DNA from: Pyrinomonadaceae bacterium | GTDB taxonomy: Bacteria > Acidobacteriota > Blastocatellia > Pyrinomonadales > Pyrinomonadaceae | Assembly: GCA_013813825.1 (NCBI GenBank) | Contig: JACCRA010000174.1 | Coordinates: 1 to 7,839 of the forward strand | Length of the DNA stretch: 7,839 bases | Direction of reading: 5' to 3' | Part shown: positions 1-5,255 of the stretch, one piece after another | How the letters are laid out: each line of letters starts with the position of its first letter | How positions within the stretch are numbered: the first letter of the stretch is position 1 | Translations under genes and position numbers: made by a program | Notes under the pieces: model-generated | What the model was told of the DNA's origin: nothing | What the model saw: only the letters and a program-made list of their open reading frames with translations | The model's database searches: none

Positions 1-342
1 GCCGCGAGTCACGTCGCGGGCGAAGGCCGTGTAGATGTAGCGGTCGGCGAGCACAATCGCGCCGGCCTTGAGCGGCGGGATAATGTCGTGCTCGGTGCGG
101 TCGGCGAAGTCCGTGGCGTGCAGCAGCGAGAAGGTGGCGGGCGTCAACAGCCGCCGCTTCTTCGCGCGCCGAGTGGTGTCTTTCACCAGCGGGGAGGAGT
201 TCCATTCAGAGAAAAAGATGGGATAACCCTCGGCCTTCAGCCACTGGTGGAGCAGCGCGAGTTGCGTCGATTTGCCGCTGCCGTCCGTGCCTTCGACGAC
301 GAAAAGTTTGCCGGGAAAATTGTGCTGTCCGTCTGCGGTCAT
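1..342 (-). CDS. Thymidylate kinase-like P-loop kinase (N-terminal 114 residues; C-terminus outside window)
   Basis: The N-terminal part of a nucleoside-monophosphate kinase of the thymidylate kinase superfamily, which would phosphorylate dTMP (or a related substrate) with ATP in the cytoplasm. The Walker A loop is clear at residues 18-25 (GTDGSGKS, then T). The DRY motif that follows a hydrophobic strand in Tmk proteins is at residues 100-102, and a segment at 72-82 (SLLHATDFADR) occupies the place of the Tmk LLFxADR helix. The canonical REPGGT segment of Tmk, which contacts dTMP, is replaced by SEWNSS (residues 45-50) followed by a basic stretch (RRAKKRR), so the true substrate is uncertain. 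The start is the ATG at 342-340, chosen because it is the first Met before the P-loop strand; no convincing Shine-Dalgarno precedes it. The gene runs off the left edge. It is very probably a P-loop kinase; dTMP as the substrate is less sure. Confidence 0.8.
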   Translation of the reverse strand, partial: MTADGQHNFPGKLFVVEGTDGSGKSTQLALLHQWLKAEGYPIFFSEWNSSPLVKDTTRRAKKRRLLTPATFSLLHATDFADRTEHDIIPPLKAGAIVLADRYIYTAFARDVTRG

Positions 343-380
343 GCGCCGTTCAGTCTGATTTCAACGTGTTACCAACAGGT

Positions 381-507
381 CAGCTATCAGCTATCAGCTT
401 TCAGCCAATCAGGTGTGATGCGGCTCATTCAGCTTCGCGCTACAGGTCTGGGGCCTAAGCGAGTGATCTTGTTTTTGCTGAAAGCTGAAAGCTGATAGCT
501 GATAGCT
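381..507. repeat. Inverted repeat with arms made of tandem 7-base units
   Basis: The left arm (381-405) reads CAGCTAT, CAGCTAT, CAGCTTT, CAGC. The right arm (477-507) reads GCTGAAA, GCTGAAA, GCTGATA, GCTGATA, GCT. Bases 382-405 are perfectly complementary to 484-507 (24 of 24), with 78 bases between them. The element fills most of the gap between the ApaH-like gene, whose stop lies at 513-515, and the thymidylate-kinase-like gene. As RNA it would form a long stem just past the phosphatase stop codon, but no T-run follows on either strand, so it is not a classical intrinsic terminator. It may affect RNA 3' ends or simply be a dispersed intergenic repeat. Confidence 0.85.
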
Positions 508-512
508 TCTTT

Positions 513-1160
513 TCATTTCGGCTGCTCATACGCCCGCCGCGCCTTGACGCGCAGGAATTGATGCGACTCGATGATGTAGGCCGTAAGGTGAAAACCATAG
601 ACGCAGCCGGTATCGAGACCGATGGCGCGCCGACCCACACGCGGCACGGGCGCGGGCCAGTGGCCGAAAAGAATCTGTTGCTCGCCGTCGTAGGTTTGAT
701 ACCACGGTGTCCCCGCGCGGTCGGTGCGGTCGGGGCCGAGCGTGCGAAGTTCCGTCAAATCTTCTTCTCCTTGCGCGGCCAGCGCGACGCCGGGGCGAAC
801 GCCCGCGTGAACCACTACGTGCTCACCAAGATCGATTACATACGGAAGACTGCCAAGGTAACTGAAGTAGCGATCCCGCTCTGGCTCTAACTCCGCTCTG
901 GTTTTCTCCTGCGACCATTTAAGCGTGACGGCTTCGCCGCGCCAAAAGCGCAGTAGCGCCCGGTCGTGATTCCCTAAGACGGAGGAGAAGCGTGCGTCGG
1001 AGATGAACAGTTCCAGCACTGCGCGGCTTTGCTCGCCCTTACAAGTGAGATCACCCACCGAGATGATGCGGTCATCAGTCGCCAGTTCGCACAGTTCAAG
1101 CAAATCCTGCAACTCATCGAAGCAGCCGTGAATGTCTCCGACGATGATCGTCCGCAGCAT
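513..1160 (-). CDS. ApaH/PrpE-like metallophosphoesterase (calcineurin-like PPP family)
   Basis: A 215-residue phosphoesterase with a dinuclear metal site, probably hydrolysing diadenosine polyphosphates or acting as a protein phosphatase in the cytoplasm. All family metal motifs are visible in order: GDIHG at residues 8-12, GD at 36-37, GNHD at 63-66, VHAG with the metal-binding His at 117-120, and FGHW at 165-168. The C-terminal DTGCVYG (183-189) is typical of the ApaH/PrpE branch. The protein is complete but shorter than E. coli ApaH (about 280 residues), so PrpE-like bis(5'-nucleosyl)-tetraphosphatase is the closest guess; sequence alone cannot separate this from a Ser/Thr phosphatase. 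The ATG is 3 bases after the stop of the upstream ferredoxin gene, with a GAGG eight bases before it inside that gene, so the two are likely cotranscribed and translationally coupled. Confidence 0.88.
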   Translation of the reverse strand: MLRTIIVGDIHGCFDELQDLLELCELATDDRIISVGDLTCKGEQSRAVLELFISDARFSSVLGNHDRALLRFWRGEAVTLKWSQEKTRAELEPERDRYFSYLGSLPYVIDLGEHVVVHAGVRPGVALAAQGEEDLTELRTLGPDRTDRAGTPWYQTYDGEQQILFGHWPAPVPRVGRRAIGLDTGCVYGFHLTAYIIESHQFLRVKARRAYEQPK

Positions 1161-1163
1161 CGC

Positions 1164-1529
1164 TTAATCCTCGCCCTTCATCACATGCAAAATTTTCAAT
1201 TCGCGTGCCACCCGTCCCCGCTCGATCTGTTTCTCGACGATAGTGCGCGCGCCTTCCGTGTTGACGCCGCCATACCACACGCCGGCCGGATAAACGACGA
1301 CGACGGGGCCGCGCCCGCACTGGCCCAGACACTTTACTTTTGTGATCTGCACGGAGCCGTGCGCTATCCGGCCGCGCACCTTGAGCGTATGCTTCAACTC
1401 TTTGAGAGTTTCCTGCGCCCCTTGACGGCGGCAGCCTTTGTAGACGCAGACGAAGATGTGTGCGCCGAGCTTTTTCAGATTTGCCAAGATTTTACGTCTG
1501 AGCGTCTCGCGGTGTGGGACGTTCGACAC
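1164..1529 (-). CDS. Thioredoxin-like [2Fe-2S] ferredoxin
   Basis: A 121-residue soluble protein of the thioredoxin-fold [2Fe-2S] ferredoxin family (related to Aquifex Fd4 and to the NuoE subunit of complex I). The four cluster ligands are C28, C33, C67 and C71. The second pair has the usual C-x3-C spacing inside KCLGQCGRGP, followed by the hydrophobic strand and a W-Y-G motif at 85-87. The partner redox enzyme is not in the window. The start is a GTG at 1529-1527; an in-frame TGA lies two codons upstream, so the frame cannot extend further, and the GAGAGG present is too close to the GTG for an ideal ribosome site. A TTG a few codons in is a less likely alternative. The gene leads the pair with the ApaH-like phosphatase, and its stop overlaps the ribosome-binding region of that gene. 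The family call is confident; the electron-transfer partner is unknown. Confidence 0.88.
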   Translation of the reverse strand: MSNVPHRETLRRKILANLKKLGAHIFVCVYKGCRRQGAQETLKELKHTLKVRGRIAHGSVQITKVKCLGQCGRGPVVVVYPAGVWYGGVNTEGARTIVEKQIERGRVARELKILHVMKGED

Positions 1530-1789
1530 CTCTCATTTCGTTGTTAGTTAGCGCAGTGGATTACATCACGATTAGCTGTGGACGGCAAACACCACCCGCC
1601 AAGACTGAAGGCATGGAGAGTGCTTAAACGGCAGGTCAGATTATGCAACTTTAACGAACAGGTCGTGCTCTTCCTGAAAAAAGTTATCGCATTCCTTCCG
1701 GTTTATGCTAAAACTTTGCGGACTTTTTAATGTCTTTAGGAATTTTCAAAGGTGTTAAGCCGAGATGTGGCGTCGAAGGAGATGAATTG
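1530..1789. other. Divergent intergenic region with a possible promoter
   Basis: This 260-base gap separates the minus-strand ferredoxin gene from the plus-strand CBS-domain gene, so it must hold promoters for both directions. A possible extended -10 for the plus strand is TGC-TAAAAC at 1706-1714, about 75 bases before the CBS start, but the -35 hexamer at 17-base spacing (ATCGCA, 1686-1691) is poor. On the minus strand a CATAAT sits near 1644-1649, without a matching -35. No operator-like palindrome or riboswitch was recognised. Confidence 0.3.
1776..1781 (+). promoter_or_regulatory. Shine-Dalgarno that sets the CBS-protein start
   Basis: AAGGAG lies eight bases before the ATG at 1790. The longer reading frame opening at the ATG at 1730 has no ribosome-binding sequence, so this site favours the internal start. 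Confidence 0.75.
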
Positions 1790-2269
1790 ATGATCGTTGC
1801 GGATATTATGACTGGCGGAGTACAGACCTGCCGGCCTGACAGCAATCTGGCTGAAGCGGCGCGCGTGATGTGGGAGAACGATTGTGGCAGCGTGCCGGTA
1901 GTAGAAGCCGGGACGGGCGCGGTGGTCGGCATTATCACAGACCGCGATATTTGCATGGCCGTCTCCACGCAGAATCGCCTCGCTTCGGAAATTGTGGTCG
2001 GTGATGCGGCCTCAACGAAAGTTTATACCTGCTTTCCTGAAACGCCGGTCAAGGAGGCCCTCGCCTTGATGCAAGAGAAGCAAGTCAGGCGCTTGCCGGT
2101 CGTCAACGGACAGGGCGCGCTGGTCGGCATTCTCTCGCTCCACGACGTGGCGCTGAACTCGAAGAAGGGCGAGAGCAAAAAGGAAGCCCACGTCGCGCAC
2201 AAAGACGTGATGGCGACGATCAAAGCGATCAGCGAGCCGCACCACTTAGAGGACACCATCGACTTCTAA
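1790..2269 (+). CDS. Two-CBS-domain protein
   Basis: A 159-residue stand-alone protein made of a tandem CBS pair (a Bateman module), a fold that binds adenine nucleotides such as AMP, ADP, ATP or S-adenosylmethionine and acts as a regulatory sensor. The first repeat spans about residues 3-58, starting with DIMTGGVQTCRP and ending in the conserved GIITDRDIC. The second spans about 66-123 and ends in GILSLHDVA. After it comes a short charged tail with lysine runs (residues 125-140) and a non-conserved C-terminus. No catalytic domain is attached, so it probably acts by binding a partner protein. The start is the ATG after AAGGAG, which removes 20 residues of the longest possible frame and places residue 1 just before the first CBS strand. 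The next gene on this strand is a SixA-type phosphatase 58 bases downstream, so the two could be one transcript. The target is unknown. Confidence 0.9.
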   Translation: MIVADIMTGGVQTCRPDSNLAEAARVMWENDCGSVPVVEAGTGAVVGIITDRDICMAVSTQNRLASEIVVGDAASTKVYTCFPETPVKEALALMQEKQVRRLPVVNGQGALVGILSLHDVALNSKKGESKKEAHVAHKDVMATIKAISEPHHLEDTIDF

Positions 2270-2327
2270 TCCCGCTTGCATTGTTTTCCCATTTGATTCG
2301 ACACCTTTGATTAAGCGCCGGTGCGAC

Positions 2328-2822
2328 ATGAAGACCTTGCTTCTCCTGCGGCACGCGAAATCGAGTTGGGACACTCCCGATCTCCGCGACTTTGATCGCC
2401 CGCTCAACGAGCGCGGGCAGCATGCCGCGCCGCTGATGGGCGAGTATCTGCGCCGGCAGAATATTTCACCCGATCTGATCCTTTGCTCGCCAGCCGAACG
2501 CGCGCGGCAAACCGCCGCTCTCTTCCTGCCCGCCGCTCAACTCAACCACGTACCCCTCCGTTTAGAAGCGCGCATTTACGACGCGACGGCCGGTCAGTTG
2601 TTAGAAGTGATTGCGGGCATCGACGCGGGAGCGGAGAGGGCGCTGGTGATCGGACACAATCCGGGTATGGAAGAATTGATCCAACTCTTCACCGGCGAGA
2701 CTCGCCGGATGCCGACGGCCGCGCTCGCGTGCCTTGAATTAGAGAGTGAGGACTGGGAAAAGACGCAACCGCATAGCGGCCGATTGCTGTGGCTGACGCG
2801 CCCGAAAGATTTGGCAACGTAA
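2328..2822 (+). CDS. SixA-type phosphohistidine phosphatase (histidine phosphatase superfamily)
   Basis: A 164-residue member of branch 1 of the histidine phosphatase superfamily, closest to SixA, which removes phosphate from phosphohistidine proteins. The catalytic LRHA motif is at residues 7-10 (H9 would carry the phosphoenzyme), followed by the SixA-like KSSW. RPLNERG is at 25-31 and SPAERARQTA at 54-63 provides further phosphate-pocket residues. The second catalytic His is in VIGHNPGMEEL (H110). Length fits the family (about 160). The ATG at 2328 gives an N-terminus that begins directly with the first beta strand; an upstream TTG at 2307 is possible but has no ribosome site. The ATG itself has only a weak GGTG before it. 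SixA-like proteins often occur beside CHAD or polyphosphate genes, consistent with the PPK2 gene that follows; its actual substrate here is not shown. Confidence 0.88.
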   Translation: MKTLLLLRHAKSSWDTPDLRDFDRPLNERGQHAAPLMGEYLRRQNISPDLILCSPAERARQTAALFLPAAQLNHVPLRLEARIYDATAGQLLEVIAGIDAGAERALVIGHNPGMEELIQLFTGETRRMPTAALACLELESEDWEKTQPHSGRLLWLTRPKDLAT

Positions 2823-2872
2823 CGCACTCCCAATTGTGTCGCGCAAGATTGGCGTACGCGAAGCACGTTCAT

Positions 2873-2995
2873 TGTAGGGTCTGTGGCTTGTCCCTGCCCA
2901 GATCGGCGAATGCCGATCTCATTAGGTTGAATGTTTGTAATGTCGGTTATCGCGCTCACGCGTGATGGGCTGAGGACTTGTCCACAGACCCTACA
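2873..2995. repeat. Structured dispersed repeat, copy 1 (MITE- or REP-like)
   Basis: The element is bounded by perfect 14-base inverted ends: TGTAGGGTCTGTGG at 2873-2886 and its reverse complement at 2982-2995. Inside are two further hairpins: AGATCGGC / GCCGATCT (2900-2907 and 2912-2919, four-base loop) and CGCG-CTCA-CGCG (2951-2962). Bases 2912-2995 align with 6002-6086 elsewhere in the window, including near-identical blocks AGGTTGAATG and TCGGTTAYCGCGCTSACGCGYGATGG. No clear target-site duplication flanks it. It lies between sixA and ppk2, with its right end 75 bases before the ppk2 start, so it may sit in the ppk2 leader. Confidence 0.85.
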
Positions 2996-3070
2996 GGTGT
3001 CCTAATGTTGGTCGCAGTCGTCACATGATTTTAACCATCGCCCGTCAACCCCACGGAAGGAGCTAATTTT

Positions 3071-3943
3071 ATGAATCACGATCAATTCATCGTCCCGCCC
3101 GGCAAGAAAATTCGCCTCAAGGATTACGATCCCACTTCCATCGGCAAGTTCAAAGACAAAACGGACGCCAAAAAAAAGCTGTGTGAAGACATCGAACGGC
3201 TGGCTAAGTATCAGGACATGCTTTACGCCCAGAACACGCACGCCCTGTTGGTCATCTTGCAGGCGATGGACGCGGCGGGCAAAGACGGCACCATCCGCCA
3301 CGTCATGTCGGGCGTCAACCCGCAGGGCACGCAGGTTTATTCCTTTAAGTCGCCGTCTTCGGAAGAGTTGGATCACGATTACCTCTGGCGCAGCATGAAA
3401 GCATTGCCTGAGCGCGGGCGGATAGGCATTTTCAACCGTTCGTATTATGAAGAATTGCTCGTCGTTCGCGTCCACCCCGAAATCTTGAGCTTTCAGCAAC
3501 TACCGGCCGACGCGAAGGACAAAAACATCTGGAAGCGTCGCTTCGAGGAGATTAATAACTTCGAGAATTACCTCGTCCACAACGGCATCCACATCTTGAA
3601 GTTTTTCCTCAACGTCTCGAAAGACGAACAAAAACGTCGCTTCCTCGCGCGCATCAACACGCCGGAGAAAAATTGGAAGTTCTCCTTAAGTGACGCCAAA
3701 GAGCGCGGCCACTGGGACGATTACATGGTGGCTTTCGAGGACGCTTTTAATCATACCAGCACCGAACACGCGCCGTGGTACATCGTCCCCGCCGACAATA
3801 AGTGGTTTACCCGCACGGTGGTCGCCGACGTGATCATCAACAAACTGAAGTCGCTGAACTTGAGCTATCCGGTGGTCAGCGAGGCGCACATGGAGAATTT
3901 GTTGAAAGCGAAGGCGCTGTTAGAAAGCGAGCCGGCCGCGTAA
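3071..3943 (+). CDS. ppk2: Polyphosphate kinase 2 (PPK2 family, probably class III)
   Basis: A 290-residue polyphosphate:nucleotide phosphotransferase. The family transfers the terminal phosphate of inorganic polyphosphate to nucleotides, and class III members can take AMP or ADP up to ATP in the cytoplasm. The P-loop is at residues 66-73 (MDAAGKDG), followed by TIRHVMSGVNPQG, a very typical PPK2 block. The Walker B region is GRIGIFNRSYYEELLVVRVHPE-like at 116-137. Lid and basic segments follow (WKRRFEEINNFE, ERGHWDDYM, and APWYIVPADNKWF near the C-terminus). Length is that of a single-domain enzyme. GGAAGGAG at 3055-3062 stands eight bases before the ATG and fixes the start. Class III is inferred from overall resemblance; phosphorylation of ADP only (class I) is the alternative. 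It follows sixA after a gap occupied by a dispersed repeat and precedes a small acidic gene. Confidence 0.93.
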   Translation: MNHDQFIVPPGKKIRLKDYDPTSIGKFKDKTDAKKKLCEDIERLAKYQDMLYAQNTHALLVILQAMDAAGKDGTIRHVMSGVNPQGTQVYSFKSPSSEELDHDYLWRSMKALPERGRIGIFNRSYYEELLVVRVHPEILSFQQLPADAKDKNIWKRRFEEINNFENYLVHNGIHILKFFLNVSKDEQKRRFLARINTPEKNWKFSLSDAKERGHWDDYMVAFEDAFNHTSTEHAPWYIVPADNKWFTRTVVADVIINKLKSLNLSYPVVSEAHMENLLKAKALLESEPAA

Positions 3944-3973
3944 GCATTTGTCAGCAGCCAATTTCGCCGGATC

Positions 3974-4005
3974 AGTCTCAAGGTAAACTTCGTTGTGAGA
4001 CTTTT
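3974..4005 (+). terminator. Weak hairpin with short T-run after ppk2
   Basis: AGTCTCA (3974-3980) can pair with TGAGACT (3996-4002), a seven-base stem with a 15-base loop, and TTTT runs through 4005. It is a weak candidate for a partial terminator or attenuator between ppk2 and the small acidic gene. The same GTCTCA / TGAGAC stem with CTTCGT in the loop occurs again after that gene at 4431-4450. Confidence 0.35.
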
Positions 4006-4024
4006 CTAATCGGAGAAGCAAACG

Positions 4025-4321
4025 ATGATTGTGGAAGGTTTCGATAACGCTTGGCACATTCTGAGCCACTGGTCCAATGAAGGCTTCACACACTTCGTTC
4101 TGGAGTCGGAAGGCCGCCGCGTCCCCTTCCCGCGCCAGTGTCAATTGGAAGAATTGCCCATCGGCTCAGTCGCCGGTGTGGACTACTTTCCGCTCCCCGA
4201 TCTCAGTGCAACCGGCGCGGGCGACAATCCTGATCCCGAAAGACCTCTCACCGCCGCCGAGATCATCCTCGCCACAGCCATCGCCGAGGGCTGGGAGCCA
4301 GTAATTCAAGAGCAAGGATGA
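4025..4321 (+). CDS. Small acidic protein of unknown function
   Basis: I do not recognise the family. The 98-residue protein is strongly acidic: it has no lysine, four arginines and well over a dozen Asp/Glu. The first half (VEGFDNAWHILSHWSNEGF, then FVLESEGRRVPF) looks like a compact alpha/beta segment with aromatic residues. The middle (residues 53-75) is rich in Pro, Asp and Gly and is probably a loop. The end (LTAAEIILATAIAEGWEPV) looks like one amphipathic helix. There is no signal peptide or membrane segment, so it should be cytosolic. CGGAGAAG ending about five bases before the ATG is a credible ribosome site, which supports a real gene. It begins 81 bases after ppk2 and could be cotranscribed with it. 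The last codons and stop are made of an intergenic heptamer repeat, so the natural C-terminus may have been altered by that repeat. Confidence 0.72.
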   Translation: MIVEGFDNAWHILSHWSNEGFTHFVLESEGRRVPFPRQCQLEELPIGSVAGVDYFPLPDLSATGAGDNPDPERPLTAAEIILATAIAEGWEPVIQEQG

Positions 4322-4411
4322 AGGCGGAAGGATGAAGCGAAGACAATAAGGAGCAGGTCTGAGTTCCGTCTTCCGCCTTGATCCTTCCGCCTTGCCTTTC
4401 GCTCCTTCCTA
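4314..4411. repeat. Second inverted repeat built of 7-base units
   Basis: The left arm (4314-4341) reads AAGGATG, AAGGCGG, AAGGATG, AAGCGAA. The right arm (4370-4411) reads CTTCCGC, CTTGATC, CTTCCGC, CTTGCCT, TTCGCTC, CTTCCTA. Bases 4314-4330 pair with 4370-4386 at 16 of 17 positions; a second register pairs 4321-4333 with 4381-4393 perfectly. The sequence is unrelated to the repeat at 381-507 but has the same plan. It lies between two convergent genes and overlaps the stop codon of the small acidic gene, so as RNA it would make a large 3' hairpin for plus-strand transcripts. Confidence 0.8.
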
Positions 4412-4430
4412 ACGGTCGTGCCTTCCGCGT

Positions 4431-4450
4431 TGTCTCACTTCGTTGAGACA
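4431..4450. terminator. Short perfect hairpin between convergent genes
   Basis: TGTCTCA (4431-4437) and TGAGACA (4444-4450) form a seven-base stem with a CTTCGT loop, 13 bases past the stop of the PhzF-family gene on the minus strand. No T-run follows in either direction, so termination by this hairpin alone is doubtful; it may work with the adjacent heptamer repeat. Confidence 0.4.
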
Positions 4451-4462
4451 CGGCCCAATCTC

Positions 4463-5254
4463 TCAGATCAACTCGCCGCGCATGACTGTGACGGCTTGCC
4501 CGCCGAGCAACACGCGGTCGCCGGCGACGCGCACTTTGACCACACCACCGCGCGCTGATGCCTGATAAGCCGTGAACTCGTTTTTCCCCAAACGTGTTTG
4601 CCAGTAGGGACCAAGCGCGCAATGCGCCGCGCCCGTGGCGGGGTCTTCATCAATACCTGCGCCGGGGGCGAAGTAGCGCGAGACGAAATCGAACTCCGCC
4701 GACGTGGAGCGCGCCGTCACGATCACCCCCTGCAAGCCGAGTTGCTTCATGCCTTTGAAATCTGGCGTGAGGCCGCGCAACGTCTCTTCCGCTTCAAGCT
4801 CAACGAGATAATCATAAACGGCCCGCCGCACGGATGTCGGCTCCGCGCCGAGAATTATGGAGAGATCACCGCTCACTTGCCCGACCGGCTCTGATGATCG
4901 CGCGGGAAAGTTCATTTCGATCCACTCGCCGCGTCGCACGGCTGTTAATAGACCGCTCTGTGTGTGGAAGCGCGCTTCTTCGTCGGCGCGTAGTTGCGCT
5001 GTCTCCCACAACACGTGCGCGGCGGCGAGCGTCGCGTGGCCGCACAATTCGACCTCGATGGTCGGTGTGAACCAGCGCAAATCGAAGCCGTCCGCTCGGC
5101 GCACGAGGAACGCCGTCTCCGACAAATTCATCTCGCGGGCCACCGCCTGCATCCACCACTCGTCGCGCGCTTCGGGCAACACACAGACGGCCGCCGGATT
5201 GCCTTTGAAAGGCTCGCCAGTGAATGAATCAACTTGAATAATCTGTTGTCCCAC
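4463..5254 (-). CDS. PhzF-family isomerase (phenazine biosynthesis-like protein)
   Basis: A 263-residue protein of the PhzF/YddE family, cytosolic isomerases with a two-lobed diaminopimelate-epimerase-like fold. PhzF itself isomerises a phenazine precursor, but most members have unknown substrates, and no phenazine genes are in this window. The catalytic-type Glu is E46 in MNLSETAFL. ELCGHATLAAAHVLW (69-83) holds the conserved His (H73). The C-terminal block GIDEDPATGAAHCALGPYW (200-218) carries the conserved Asp before Pro. QVDSFTGEPFKGNPAAV at 7-23 is the standard N-terminus. The start is the GTG at 5254-5252, preceded by GGAGG with six bases between; the frame stays open upstream to 5341, but that extension is an Arg/Ser-rich reading of the preceding gene. 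It starts one base after the upstream gene's TAA, so the two are translationally coupled. Confidence 0.9.
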   Translation of the reverse strand: MGQQIIQVDSFTGEPFKGNPAAVCVLPEARDEWWMQAVAREMNLSETAFLVRRADGFDLRWFTPTIEVELCGHATLAAAHVLWETAQLRADEEARFHTQSGLLTAVRRGEWIEMNFPARSSEPVGQVSGDLSIILGAEPTSVRRAVYDYLVELEAEETLRGLTPDFKGMKQLGLQGVIVTARSTSAEFDFVSRYFAPGAGIDEDPATGAAHCALGPYWQTRLGKNEFTAYQASARGGVVKVRVAGDRVLLGGQAVTVMRGELI

Positions 5255-5255
5255 C

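Noticed and set aside
88..495. 135-codon plus-strand frame
   Set aside because: It runs antisense to the kinase gene with its clear P-loop and then through the heptamer repeat; no family resemblance.
381..507. CRISPR-like array in the heptamer repeats
   Set aside because: Units are 7 bases with no spacers and the arms are inverted, not direct repeats separated by unique spacers.
1029..1547. 172-codon plus-strand frame
   Set aside because: It is antisense to the ApaH-like and ferredoxin genes, both of which show complete family motifs; codon shadow.
3002..3499. 165-codon minus-strand frame
   Set aside because: It is antisense to ppk2, whose motifs and ribosome site are clear.
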